64,000 bases of DNA. Source: Bordetella parapertussis (GTDB lineage: Bacteria > Pseudomonadota > Gammaproteobacteria > Burkholderiales > SG8-39). A program made the position numbers and the translations under genes. The first letter of the stretch is position 1. Every line of letters begins with the position of its first letter. Positions 54,395 through 63,365 of the stretch are shown here, one piece after another. The stretch lies in the NCBI GenBank assembly GCA_945861875.1, contig CAMAWC010000003.1:1-64000 (forward strand), read 5' to 3'. The notes beneath the pieces were generated by a model. It was not told where the DNA came from and made no database searches. It saw nothing but the letters and a program-made list of their open reading frames with translations.

Positions 54395-55522
54395 ATGAAT
54401 GACATGAATAAAAAAGGCAAGACAAGTTTTGCCACTCGGCGCAGGATTCTTGCGGGCGCCGCCGCCGGGACGGCATTGGCGGTCACCGGAATGTCAATGC
54501 CCGCCATCGGGCAGGGGCTGACCAAGGTCAAGCTGACGCTTCCCTGGTTGCCGCAGGGGTCTCAATTGTGGCCGTTTGTGGCGAAGGAACGCGGGTTTTG
54601 GCGCAAGCGGGGTCTTGATGTGGAAATCGTCCGCGGTTTCGGCTCCAACGCCGCCATCCAAACGCTGGTGCAGCGCCAGACCGATGTCGGCATCATTGCG
54701 GTCCCCTCGATCATGCTGTCCGCCGCACAAGGCGTACCCTTGCGCTCGTTCGGCATCGTCGGCTACGACCTCGGCATGGGCATCCTTACCCTTGAGGAAG
54801 GGCCGATTAAAACCCTCAAGGACCTCGAGGGTCGCAAACTCGGTACGACGCCCCCGTCGGCAGAGGCGCCGTATGTGGATGCTTTTCTGCAGGGCTCGAA
54901 TGTTGACCTGAGCAAGGTATCGCGCGTTGCGTTACAGGGCAATGTGCTCGATTCATCCCTGCTCAATAAGCAGGTGGACGCCATTTCCGCGGTCGCAACG
55001 TCCAACCTGCCGAGTCTGCTGTCCCAGGGCATCAAGCTGCGCTTTTTTCCGATGAACAGCGCCGGTATCAACACATACTCGCTCGGTTTGACGGTGGCGC
55101 CGGAGTATGCAAGCGCCAACCGGGCCGTCGTTGAAGGGTGGGTTGACGGAATGAATGAGGGCATCAAGTATTTCATGCTCAATTTCGAGGAATCGGTGGA
55201 CCTGTTTGTGAATGCGGTACCGGAGGTGAAAATGTCCGCCACCGGAAAGGTGCACACGCGCTACGGGGCAGGCCTTGCCCTTGCCACCATGATGGCGCCG
55301 GAGTTGCGCGATCATGGGCTGGGCTGGGCAGACATGGCGTCCTTGAACAAGCAAACCGATTTGGTGATGAAGTTCGGAGCGCCGCCAACGGCCAAGCGCC
55401 CGGACGTCGGCGCCATCTTCACCAACGAGTTCGCGGGCAGGATGAAGCTCACTGCGCAAGAAGACGCCAGTGTGCGCAAGACCGCCGCGGAGTTTGCCCG
55501 TCACCTGAACTTCAAGGTCTGA
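54395..55522 (+). CDS. NitT/TauT-type ABC transporter substrate-binding protein (Tat-exported)
   Basis: Periplasmic receptor of 375 residues in the SsuA/NMT1-like family. The signal 'FATRRRILAGAAAGTALA' is twin-arginine. The mature domain starts 'KVKLTLPWLPQGSQLWPFVA' and continues 'RGLDVEIVRGFGSNAAIQTL' and 'TDVGIIAVPSIMLSAAQG'. Relatives bind sulfonates, nitrate, thiamine precursors, phthalate or cyanate. GGGAG precedes ATG 54395. The ATPase gene follows 12 bases later. Confidence 0.92.
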   Translation: MNDMNKKGKTSFATRRRILAGAAAGTALAVTGMSMPAIGQGLTKVKLTLPWLPQGSQLWPFVAKERGFWRKRGLDVEIVRGFGSNAAIQTLVQRQTDVGIIAVPSIMLSAAQGVPLRSFGIVGYDLGMGILTLEEGPIKTLKDLEGRKLGTTPPSAEAPYVDAFLQGSNVDLSKVSRVALQGNVLDSSLLNKQVDAISAVATSNLPSLLSQGIKLRFFPMNSAGINTYSLGLTVAPEYASANRAVVEGWVDGMNEGIKYFMLNFEESVDLFVNAVPEVKMSATGKVHTRYGAGLALATMMAPELRDHGLGWADMASLNKQTDLVMKFGAPPTAKRPDVGAIFTNEFAGRMKLTAQEDASVRKTAAEFARHLNFKV

Positions 55523-55534
55523 GGGGAAATCCGG

Positions 55535-56383
55535 ATGGCCGTCGCACCCGCCCAGCCTCCAAGGCCGCCCAGCGAGGAAGCCTTCATACGCGTCGCCGGG
55601 GTGGGCAAGACCTACGCCGGCAAAGGTGGGCGGGGGCTCAAAGCACTGCACGATGTCAGCTTTGACGTGGGACGACGGCAGTTCATTTCCATTCTCGGTG
55701 CATCCGGCTGCGGGAAAAGCACGTTGTTGATGATGATTGCGGGGCTGGAGCAGATCAGTGCGGGCCAGATCATCATTGCCGGGCAGGTCGCCGGCCGTCC
55801 GCGCCGCGATGTCGGCGTTATCTTCCAGGACGCGACTTTGCTGCCATGGAAGACGGCCATCGAGAACGTGCTTCTCCCTATAGAAATATTCGGGCTTAAG
55901 AAGGAGCAGTACCGCGAGCGTGCGGAGGCCTTGCTTGGGCTGGTGGGGCTGGGCCACGCGATGGACAAGCGCCCACGCGAGTTATCCGGAGGCATGCGGC
56001 AAAGGGTGTCGATCTGCCGGGCGCTCATCCATGAGCCGTCGGTGCTGTTGATGGATGAACCGTTCTCGGCGCTTGATGCGATCACGCGTGATGACTTGAA
56101 CGTCGAACTGCTGCGCATCTGGGACCGTTACCACCAAACGGCTTTGTTCGTCACGCACTCGATAAGAGAGGCGGCATTCCTGTCCGATCGCGTCATTGTT
56201 CTGGGTGACCGTCCAGGGCGTGTTCTGGCGGACATGACCATGCCGTTTCCGCGGCCACGTGATCTTTCCATCGGCGAAACGATCGAGTTCAACCGCATTT
56301 GCGCCGAACTCCGGCACCACGTCGCCACGGGGCACGCCGAAGCGTCGGCAGCGGTATCTACCACGACCGGAGCGGCGACTTGA
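55535..56383 (+). CDS. NitT/TauT-type ABC transporter ATPase
   Basis: ATPase of 282 residues with Walker A 'GASGCGKST' near 60, Q-loop 'VIFQDATLLPW', signature 'LSGGMRQRVSICRAL', Walker B 'VLLMDEPFSALD' and H-loop 'FVTHSIREAAFLSDRV'. The SsuB/TauB-like arrangement matches the preceding receptor. Its TGA overlaps the permease start as TTGA. Confidence 0.93.
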   Translation: MAVAPAQPPRPPSEEAFIRVAGVGKTYAGKGGRGLKALHDVSFDVGRRQFISILGASGCGKSTLLMMIAGLEQISAGQIIIAGQVAGRPRRDVGVIFQDATLLPWKTAIENVLLPIEIFGLKKEQYRERAEALLGLVGLGHAMDKRPRELSGGMRQRVSICRALIHEPSVLLMDEPFSALDAITRDDLNVELLRIWDRYHQTALFVTHSIREAAFLSDRVIVLGDRPGRVLADMTMPFPRPRDLSIGETIEFNRICAELRHHVATGHAEASAAVSTTTGAAT

Positions 56384-57204
56384 AGCCCGAATCATCGACT
56401 GTCGAAGTATTCGAAGCCGCTGGCGGACCGACGGCGTCCGAAGGCTCGGCCCTGGCGTACGTACTTCGCAAGATCGCACAACCGGTTGCCGCGGCGGCGG
56501 TATTCCTTCTGGCTTGGGAGATACTGGTCAGGGCCTACCAGATCAAACCGGCATTCCTGCCCCCGCCCAGCGCTATTCTGCTTGCCATGGCGGCGCAGTG
56601 GGAAATCCTCCTGAAAAACGCCGTTCCCACGGCACTGGAGTCACTTGGCGGATTTGTCCTGTCGGTGGTGGTCGGGGTAATGCTCGGGGCGTTGTTGACG
56701 TTTTCGAGGGCGTCGCGCGACTATCTTTACCCAAACGTCGTATTGTTCCAGCTTGTGCCCAAGGTCGCAGTGGCACCGCTGTTCATGCTTTGGCTCGGGA
56801 TCGACTGGCAGTCACGGGTGGCCATCGCGTTTTTCATCGCGTTTTTCCCCATTGTCATTTCCACGGTATCGGGCCTGAATGCGGTCGATCCGACCCTGCT
56901 TCGCCTTTTCCGCAGCCTGACTGCGAACGAATGGCAGGTGTTTATGAAGGTGCGCGTTCCGATGTCACTGCCGTTTGTCTTCAACGGCATGAAGATCAGC
57001 ATGACGCTGGCTATCATCGGCGTCATTGTCGGCGAGTTTGTCACTTCACAACGCGGCCTCGGTTACATCATTCTTTTTGCCGGATCACGCCTTGAAACGG
57101 CGTTGGTCCTGGCAGCCATACTCGTGCTTTGCATCGTGGGCCTCCTCCTGTACGGCATTGTGGCGCTGGCCGAGCACCTGATCATGAAGAAATACGGCGC
57201 TTGA
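56380..57204 (+). CDS. NitT/TauT-type ABC transporter permease
   Basis: Inner-membrane permease of 274 residues with about six helices and the EAA loop 'LFRSLTANEWQVFMKVRVPMSLP' (quoted as 'WQVFMKVRVPMSLPFVF'). A hydrophilic N-terminal stretch of roughly 25 residues precedes the first helix. The start is TTG 56380, which shares four bases with the ATPase stop; the track's ATG at 56299 lies inside the ATPase gene. It completes a receptor-ATPase-permease importer for the cluster's substrate. Confidence 0.9.
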   Translation: MKPESSTVEVFEAAGGPTASEGSALAYVLRKIAQPVAAAAVFLLAWEILVRAYQIKPAFLPPPSAILLAMAAQWEILLKNAVPTALESLGGFVLSVVVGVMLGALLTFSRASRDYLYPNVVLFQLVPKVAVAPLFMLWLGIDWQSRVAIAFFIAFFPIVISTVSGLNAVDPTLLRLFRSLTANEWQVFMKVRVPMSLPFVFNGMKISMTLAIIGVIVGEFVTSQRGLGYIILFAGSRLETALVLAAILVLCIVGLLLYGIVALAEHLIMKKYGA

Positions 57205-57206
57205 GC

Positions 57207-58004
57207 ATGGTGCAAACCGGCTTTTCAAACCGGGTCGCCCTGATCACCGGCGGCGCCACGGGGATTGGGCTGGAACTGGCGAGGCAGCTGCGTTTGCGCA
57301 ACAACGAGGTGGTGATTTGCGGGCGCCGGCAGGAGTTGGTCGAGAGTGCGCTGAGGTCGATACCAGGGTTGCGTGGCATCGCATGTGACCTGGGCGCGGA
57401 CGAGGGCATCGACCGCCTGCTCGATTTTGTCCGCAGCGAGAAACTGACTATCGACCTGCTGGTCAATAACGCGGGCATACAGGTGCAGACGGACCTGATG
57501 GTCGCCGATGATCGCATCACCGGGGCGCTGGAGTATGAGTTGCAGGTCAACCTGCTTGCACCGATGAAGCTGACAAAGCGCCTGCTGCCGTCGCTGCTGT
57601 CGCGGCCGGACGCGGTGATCCTCAATATGCTTTCCCTGCTCGCAATCATGCCCAAGGCAAATGCCCCCGGATATTGCGCCGCCAAGGCCGGGCTTTTTGC
57701 TTTTTCGAAGTCGCTTCGTGTTTTGCTCGCGCAACGCGACATCCGGGTTTTTGTGGCTTTCCCGCCGCTGGTCGACACGCCGATGATGCGGGGGCGGGGC
57801 AGCAACAAGATGCCGGTGGAGACATTTGTCCGGGAGATGCTTGAACAAATGTCGCGTGGGCGTCTGGATATTTGCGTCGGATCGGCGCGCACCCTTTATC
57901 GGCTGGAACGCCTCTCACCGGCGCTTGCCGGATGGTGGACCCGACGCATCTCGGCCGGCAGCACCCTTCCGGCCGAACAACCCAAGACACCCCCTATCCA
58001 ATAA
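57207..58004 (+). CDS. SDR-family oxidoreductase
   Basis: Short-chain dehydrogenase of 265 residues. The nucleotide motif is 'TGGATGIG' at 15-22, the structural motif 'NNAG' near 88, the catalytic serine in 'LNMLSLLAIMP' and the Tyr-Lys pair in 'GYCAAKAGLFAFSKS'. The first part resembles DltE-like SDRs. The C terminus ends in a Pro-rich tail ('PAEQPKTPPIQ'). ATG 57207 comes two bases after the permease stop. It probably oxidises an alcohol or reduces a carbonyl in the pathway. Confidence 0.9.
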   Translation: MVQTGFSNRVALITGGATGIGLELARQLRLRNNEVVICGRRQELVESALRSIPGLRGIACDLGADEGIDRLLDFVRSEKLTIDLLVNNAGIQVQTDLMVADDRITGALEYELQVNLLAPMKLTKRLLPSLLSRPDAVILNMLSLLAIMPKANAPGYCAAKAGLFAFSKSLRVLLAQRDIRVFVAFPPLVDTPMMRGRGSNKMPVETFVREMLEQMSRGRLDICVGSARTLYRLERLSPALAGWWTRRISAGSTLPAEQPKTPPIQ

Positions 58005-58028
58005 ACGGTATTGGCCGGAGATCCCGTT

Positions 58029-59171
58029 ATGCAAGGCAATATGTTTGACCCGAAACTCTACGATGCAGTCAGGCGCCCCCTGGGAGAGGCCAGCCACCTG
58101 CCGGCCTGGTGCTACACCTCGGAGGCGTTCTATCGCGCCGAAGTCGAGCGCATTTTTATGCGGACGTGGAATTTCATTGGCCGCGCCGATCAGCTTAAAA
58201 AGCCGGGGGACTATTTCACCGTCGAGATGACCGGGATTCCGCTCATCGTCTTGCGCGGCGCGGATGGGAAATTGAGTGCATTCGTCAATTCCTGCCGCCA
58301 TCGCGGCGCGCGCCTGCTCACCGGAGAGGGTTCGGGCCGCCGTACCATCGCCTGTCCGTATCATGCCTGGGTGTATGGAATGGACGGAAGCCTGCTTGCG
58401 GCGCAGGGCATGGATGGCATAGTGGATTTTCAACTTGGCGACCATGGTTTGCAATCCGTGCGCCTTGAAACCTGGGATGGTTTCGTTTTTGTCAATTTCG
58501 ATGCGGGGGCGGGCAGCCTTGACGAGTACCTCGGGGACCTGCCGCAGAGGATGGCCTCATACGATCTGGGCAGCATGGTGACGGTGCGGCGCAAGGAGTA
58601 CCAGATAGACTGCAACTGGAAGCTGCTTACCGAGAACTCGATGGAGGAATATCACACTTCGACGGTTCATCGTGGATCAATCGGGGCGCAGACGCTTACC
58701 TACGAAAAGGGGCGCGGGCAGTGGGAGGCCGGCCATTTGTTTTCGGAAAAATCCGTCGCGACCCTTCCCGGTGAAAAGGGCGGATTTCCGCATATCAAGT
58801 CCCTTACCGGGAACGCGGCGCAGGGAACCTACTTCGTTCTACTCAATCCCTGCACGACGCTGGCCCTGGCACAGGATTCCCTGATGTGGCTGGAGCTATA
58901 CCCCCTCGGGGCGGCACGAACAAAGCTGGTTGTCGGCTCCGCCTTCCCGCGTTCGACTGTCGAGCGCGCCGACTTTGAAGAGGTCGTCCAGATCTACTAC
59001 CGCAGGTGGGACAAGTCGATTCCCGAGGATAACTGGATTTCCGAGGAGCAGCAGCGCGGTCTGGAGTCGCCGCTGAGCAAGACCGGCAGGGTATCCCGGT
59101 TCGAGCCGGTCGTTCACAGTATGGCCAACTGGATCCTTGACCGGGTGCTGGAGGTTCCAGGCAAAAAATGA
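58029..59171 (+). CDS. Rieske non-heme iron oxygenase, alpha subunit (first)
   Basis: Oxygenase of 380 residues. The Rieske cluster ligands are C89, H91, C109 and H112 ('CRHRGARLL', 'CPYHAW'). The mononuclear iron site has H209 and H214 in 'ENSMEEYHTSTVH', with a later Asp in 'PEDNW'. The residue bridging the two metal sites, normally Asp, is Glu (E206), as in carnitine monooxygenase CntA and betaine oxygenases. No beta subunit, ferredoxin or reductase gene is present, so electrons must come from proteins encoded elsewhere. ATG 58029 has GGAG upstream. Confidence 0.92.
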   Translation: MQGNMFDPKLYDAVRRPLGEASHLPAWCYTSEAFYRAEVERIFMRTWNFIGRADQLKKPGDYFTVEMTGIPLIVLRGADGKLSAFVNSCRHRGARLLTGEGSGRRTIACPYHAWVYGMDGSLLAAQGMDGIVDFQLGDHGLQSVRLETWDGFVFVNFDAGAGSLDEYLGDLPQRMASYDLGSMVTVRRKEYQIDCNWKLLTENSMEEYHTSTVHRGSIGAQTLTYEKGRGQWEAGHLFSEKSVATLPGEKGGFPHIKSLTGNAAQGTYFVLLNPCTTLALAQDSLMWLELYPLGAARTKLVVGSAFPRSTVERADFEEVVQIYYRRWDKSIPEDNWISEEQQRGLESPLSKTGRVSRFEPVVHSMANWILDRVLEVPGKK

Positions 59172-59287
59172 GTTCCCGTACACGTACCAATCACAGCAAA
59201 TACAAACCCAAACTGCCGGACCGCGCCACGGTTGCAGGTCAGACGGGTCTGCATCGCTGCATTGAAACAGCTGCCAAGGGGAAGTGA
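59168..59287 (+). CDS. Possible 39-residue coupled small ORF
   Basis: The frame opens with an ATGA overlap at the Rieske stop and closes with TGA one base before the next ATG, so it fills the gap exactly. The product would be basic ('MSSRTRTNHSKYKPKLPDRA') with one cysteine in 'LHRCIETAAKGK'. Its ribosome site is weak and its third-position GC is lower than that of its neighbours. It is either a coupling leader peptide or chance. I know of no family. Confidence 0.35.
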   Translation: MSSRTRTNHSKYKPKLPDRATVAGQTGLHRCIETAAKGK

Positions 59288-59288
59288 T

Positions 59289-60284
59289 ATGACGGACAAG
59301 AAGCTTGTAACCTATGTAAAGAATGTTCGCTCCCTCGGAGCGGTATTCGATCTCGACAAAGAGGTTTTCGCAAAGGTGGCCGCGCGCTTCCCGGAAGTCG
59401 CGAAGAGGCTTGATTTACGGATCGGCTACGACGACGACGAAGTGGCGAAATGGCTGCCGGAGGCCGAAATCCTGTTTGCCTGGGAGTTCGATCGCAGCAA
59501 TCTTGCCGTGGCGGCGCCCAAGCTGCAGTGGATACAGTTGATGGGCGCCGGCCTGGACCATCTGCTGCCGCTCGACTGGCTGCCTCCGAAAGTTCGCCTT
59601 GCCACCGCCGCCGGGGCTCATCATGACAAGGCGGGTGAGTTCCTGTCCACCGCCGTATTAATGCTGAACAACTGGATTCCGGCATTTGCCACGGAACAAC
59701 GATCGGCAAAGTGGGCAACGCGGTACTCCGGCCCGGTGACCGGGAAAACCGTCCTTCTGGTCGGCGTCGGCGGAACCGGGGGCGCTTGCGCCGAACGCTG
59801 CAAGGCGCTGGGCATGCAGGTATTGGGCGTGCGGCCGAGCCGCAGGCCGCACCCGGCGGTCGATGAGATGTTTGGCAGCGACGAGTTGAAATCTGTCCTG
59901 CCGCGCGCCGATTTCGTCGTCGTCACGGTGCCGCTGACCGAGCGCAACCGCGGCACCATCGGCCGCGAGGAATTCGCCTGCATGAAGCAGGGCGCGGGAC
60001 TGGTGAATATCGGTCGCCACGGCGTCGTGAATGAGGCGGCAATGATGGAGGCCCTGGAGAGCGGCAAACTCTCGGGTGCGGTACACGATCTGGAGGATCC
60101 GGCCGCCGTCCCTTGCGACAAGCGACTCTGGACAACGCCCAATTTGCTCATTATCCCGCATTGCCTGACCAATGATCCGGCAACATTTCGCGAACATGTG
60201 CTTGAAGTATTTTTCAAGAATGTCGATGAATACCTGGCCGGCCGAGAGCTTAAAACGCTGGTCGATCGGAAGCTGGGGTACTGA
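59289..60284 (+). CDS. D-isomer-specific 2-hydroxyacid dehydrogenase family protein
   Basis: NAD(P)-dependent dehydrogenase of 331 residues. The nucleotide-binding motif is 'VGVGGTGGACAERCKALG' near 155. The catalytic trio is R in 'VNIGRHGVVNEAAM', E in 'GAVHDLEDPAAVPC' and H in 'IIPHCLTND'. The 'DLEDP' context differs from the usual DV(F/W)..EP, so the substrate may not be a standard 2-keto acid. GGGGAAG precedes ATG 59289. It follows the first Rieske gene and the small ORF. Confidence 0.9.
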   Translation: MTDKKLVTYVKNVRSLGAVFDLDKEVFAKVAARFPEVAKRLDLRIGYDDDEVAKWLPEAEILFAWEFDRSNLAVAAPKLQWIQLMGAGLDHLLPLDWLPPKVRLATAAGAHHDKAGEFLSTAVLMLNNWIPAFATEQRSAKWATRYSGPVTGKTVLLVGVGGTGGACAERCKALGMQVLGVRPSRRPHPAVDEMFGSDELKSVLPRADFVVVTVPLTERNRGTIGREEFACMKQGAGLVNIGRHGVVNEAAMMEALESGKLSGAVHDLEDPAAVPCDKRLWTTPNLLIIPHCLTNDPATFREHVLEVFFKNVDEYLAGRELKTLVDRKLGY

Positions 60285-60404
60285 ACCCCAACTGGGCATC
60301 TAAAAGGATCCGGTGTCAGGTAAAGAGCGCCGGGGCTGATTAATTGATAGCGCAACGCGGTCGCCATACCGCGGCAATGACTTCACATAAAAAAGGATTT
60401 TTCC

Positions 60405-61478
60405 ATGAGCAACCCACGTTACAAGTACAACGCCCTGATGGATTTGGTGGCGGCCCTTGGCACAAAAGTCGGCTTGCCGGCCGATCGTGCCAGAACGCAG
60501 GCGGAGATCCTGCTCGAAGGGGACCTGATGGGACACACGACGCACGGCCTGGCGCTGTTGCCGGGCATGCTCTCCGGGCTGGAGTCCGGAGCGATCCGCG
60601 CTTCCGGCGACCAGATTCAGGTATCGGATCACGGATCGACCATCGTATGGGATGCCGACCGCCTGCCGGGTACCTGGATGTTGACAGAGGCCATCTCCGA
60701 GGCCTGCCGCAGGATAGACAAACATCCGGTGATGACGGTTGTGCTCAAGCGCATGTCCCATATCGCGGCTCTTGGCGCCTATCTTCGCCAAGCGACCGAC
60801 AAGGGGCTGGTGATCTCGATCATGAATTCCGACCCTTCCATGCGCACCGTCGCGCCGGCCGGCGGGATGGAAGCGCAGTTGGCGGCAAACCCCATTGCGT
60901 TTGGCTATCCGACCGATACGGACCCGGTACTCATCGACGTCAGCACTTCCCCCGTTGCCAATGGCTGGGTTCGGCGCTGGGGCGCCGAAAAGAAAAAACT
61001 GCCGGGTAAATGGCTGCTCGACGCATCAGGAAATCCGACAGACGAGCCGGGTGCCTTGTTTGGTACGCCGAGTGGCGCGATGCTTCCGCTTGGCGGCCTG
61101 GAACTTGGGCACAAGGGCTTTGCCTGGGGGTTGATCGTCGAGGTGCTGACGGCGGGGCTATCGGGCCTCGGTCGAGCCGACAATGTCGCGCCTAACACCG
61201 GTACACCGGTTTTCCTGCAGATCATCGACCCGGATGCGTTTGCGGGAAAGACCGCATTGAAACGCGAGGCGGGTTGGCTGGCCAATGCCTGCCGCAATTC
61301 CAAACCGATTCGTCCCGGATCCACGGTGAGAATGCCGGGGGATTCGGCCCTGGCATCGCGCCGGCGCCAGCTTGCCGCCGGCGTGGAACTCTATCCGGCC
61401 ATTCCGCCCGAGTTGTCAAAATGGGCCGACAAGCTGGGTGTCAAAATGCCCGCGGCGATGGCTGAAGGCGCAGCCTGA
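60405..61478 (+). CDS. Ldh-family (malate/L-lactate dehydrogenase-type) oxidoreductase
   Basis: NAD(P)-dependent dehydrogenase of 357 residues from the family unrelated to classical MDH/LDH; members act on malate, sulfolactate, ureidoglycolate and delta-1-piperideine-2-carboxylate. Motifs are 'GHTTHGLALLPGML' near 44, 'MSHIAALGAYLRQA' with the catalytic His near 116, and 'NPIAFGYPTD'. AAAAAGG precedes ATG 60405. Because some members reduce cyclic imines or oxidise ureidoglycolate, its presence fits an N-containing substrate. Confidence 0.9.
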   Translation: MSNPRYKYNALMDLVAALGTKVGLPADRARTQAEILLEGDLMGHTTHGLALLPGMLSGLESGAIRASGDQIQVSDHGSTIVWDADRLPGTWMLTEAISEACRRIDKHPVMTVVLKRMSHIAALGAYLRQATDKGLVISIMNSDPSMRTVAPAGGMEAQLAANPIAFGYPTDTDPVLIDVSTSPVANGWVRRWGAEKKKLPGKWLLDASGNPTDEPGALFGTPSGAMLPLGGLELGHKGFAWGLIVEVLTAGLSGLGRADNVAPNTGTPVFLQIIDPDAFAGKTALKREAGWLANACRNSKPIRPGSTVRMPGDSALASRRRQLAAGVELYPAIPPELSKWADKLGVKMPAAMAEGAA

Positions 61479-61489
61479 ATTTCCGCGCC

Positions 61490-62143
61490 GTGACGGCAGC
61501 AGCGCAGGAGCTTCGCCCAAACTGGCCCGACGGCCTTCCGCCCGAAAGGGCGAAGGACCTGATGGCGGCGGCGCTGGAGCTTTTTGCGCGGCATGACTAT
61601 TCATCCGTGACGATCAAGGATATTGCGCGCAGCCTGGGGGTGAATACCGCGCTTATCTACTATTACTTTGACAGCAAGGAAGACCTGTTCCGGGTCACCC
61701 TCGAGTATTTCATCCAGAAAGCCCTGGAAACCTTTCGCGGCCTTGAGCGTGCCAACGAGGATCCGGTGAAAATGCTTTCGGCATGGTTTTCCACCCAGGC
61801 GCGCCTCGCCGGCGAGATCCGCCAGTTGGTCAAGATCATGCTCGATTACAGTATCTCCGGAGGCCAGTCAAAAGTGGCGGACGCGGCGATTCATGTGTTC
61901 TACCAGCACGAGTTGAAGATACTCTCCAGTCGCATCCAGCTTGGTGTCAAAAAAGGAATCTTCCGTGCCGTCAATGTAAAAAGGGCGGCGCAACTCGCGT
62001 CGACCCATCTGGATGGAATCATGGTCGGTTCGCTGATGCATCCTGATTTTGACGTTGCCTCGGCGATTCGTGATTTTGAAGAGGTTTTTTGGAACTATCT
62101 TGGCTACAGTCCTGCCCGGAAAGTTTTGCTAAAACGCAGATGA
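61490..62143 (+). CDS. TetR/AcrR-family transcriptional regulator
   Basis: Regulator of 217 residues. The helix-turn-helix spans 'LMAAALELFARHDYSSVTIK' and 'DIARSLGVNTALIYYYFDSK' at about 25-65; the ligand-binding C-terminal domain has a long helical region. It is inserted within the catabolic cluster, 12 bases after the Ldh-family gene and 13 bases before the second Rieske gene, and reads in the same direction. It probably represses the cluster and releases DNA when it binds substrate. GTG 61490 is the start. Confidence 0.92.
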   Translation: MTAAAQELRPNWPDGLPPERAKDLMAAALELFARHDYSSVTIKDIARSLGVNTALIYYYFDSKEDLFRVTLEYFIQKALETFRGLERANEDPVKMLSAWFSTQARLAGEIRQLVKIMLDYSISGGQSKVADAAIHVFYQHELKILSSRIQLGVKKGIFRAVNVKRAAQLASTHLDGIMVGSLMHPDFDVASAIRDFEEVFWNYLGYSPARKVLLKRR

Positions 62144-62155
62144 AAGGATAGCCGA

Positions 62156-63304
62156 ATGACCGAGCTTTTCGAGTCCAAAACCTATCGCGCGCTTCGCAAA
62201 CCGCTGCTTGATGCCGAGACCCTGCCGCCGGAGTGCTACACCTCGGCGGAGTTTCATCGCCGCGAGGTTGCCGAGATATTCCTGAAGAGCTGGAACCTCG
62301 TCGGTCGAACCGACTATGTGAAGAAAGCCGGTGACTATTTCACGCACACGGTGACGGGCGTGTCCTTCATCGTAATTCGCGGCGACGACGGCCGCATCCG
62401 GGCCCTGGTCAACTCCTGCACGCATCGCGGGACAAAGTTGCTCGAAGGTGAGGGCAATTGCCGCACGATCCGCTGCCCCTATCACAGCTGGATGTTTGAC
62501 CGGGACGGGGCGCTCAAAAGCGCGCCCTATATGCAGGACGTTCCGGGATTCTCCATGGGGGAAAATGGGCTCGTTGAAATCAGGCTGGAGGAGTGGTCGG
62601 GTTTCCTGTTCGTGAATTTTGACCCCGGGTGCGGCAAGCTGCGGGACTATCTTGGCGACCTGGATGCGTGGACGGAGTCCTACGAGTTTGGGCGCATGGT
62701 CACGGTCAAGCGCAAGGAGTTCGTGATCCGCGGAAACTGGAAAGGTTACGTGGAGAATTCCCTTGAGCACCTGCACCTGCCCACGGTGCATCAAAAGACC
62801 ATCGGCGGCGTGCAGGCGATATGGGAGCCGGTTGATGGAACGCCGGGAAACTATGTGATCCTGCGCTCGAAAACCGCCAATTCGCGTGCGACCCTTGGGA
62901 AGGATGTGGCATTTGACAGGATCGCCAGCCTGCGCGGACCGGCTGCTGAAGGGGCGCAGTACATATTGATTTATCCCTGCACCGTCATCGGGGCTGATCT
63001 GGATTGCATGTGGTTCAAGCAACTGCTGCCGGAAGGGCCCGATACGGTCCGGGTTGTCGCGGCGTTTTGCTTCACCCAGGAGGCGGTGGCAAGGCCGGAT
63101 TTCGAACAGGTGGTGCAGAGTTATCACAAACGGTTCGATCTGGTGATGGGTGAGGACAACGATATCTCGGGCAAGCATCTGGCCGGGGTGGAAAATCCCC
63201 TGGCCCGCCCGGGACGCTTTTCCAGTCTGGAGCCGCTGGTCCACCGCATCGATAACTGGATTGTCGACCGGGTGATCGGCCGCGGCGAAGGCGAAGCTAA
63301 GTAG
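62156..63304 (+). CDS. Rieske non-heme iron oxygenase, alpha subunit (second)
   Basis: Paralog of the oxygenase at 58029, 382 residues. Rieske ligands are C88, H90, C107 and H110 ('CTHRGTKLL', 'CPYHSW'). Iron ligands H207 and H212 lie in 'ENSLEHLHLPTVH', and the bridging residue is again Glu (E204). A later Asp is in 'GEDNDIS'. The two proteins share the entry 'CYTS', then 'GDYFT' and the whole layout, but differ in the pocket region, so they may act on different steps or pair as unlike subunits. AAAGGA precedes ATG 62156. Confidence 0.92.
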   Translation: MTELFESKTYRALRKPLLDAETLPPECYTSAEFHRREVAEIFLKSWNLVGRTDYVKKAGDYFTHTVTGVSFIVIRGDDGRIRALVNSCTHRGTKLLEGEGNCRTIRCPYHSWMFDRDGALKSAPYMQDVPGFSMGENGLVEIRLEEWSGFLFVNFDPGCGKLRDYLGDLDAWTESYEFGRMVTVKRKEFVIRGNWKGYVENSLEHLHLPTVHQKTIGGVQAIWEPVDGTPGNYVILRSKTANSRATLGKDVAFDRIASLRGPAAEGAQYILIYPCTVIGADLDCMWFKQLLPEGPDTVRVVAAFCFTQEAVARPDFEQVVQSYHKRFDLVMGEDNDISGKHLAGVENPLARPGRFSSLEPLVHRIDNWIVDRVIGRGEGEAK

Positions 63305-63365
63305 GCGAAGTAGCCGGGGTGCGCATCCGCGTGCCCGATGGCAATTGGCAGGAGGAAGCTAGGAT

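Noticed and set aside
60356-60373. Small palindrome CGCGGT/ACCGCG before the Ldh-family gene
   Set aside because: Six-base GC-rich arms are expected by chance in this composition.
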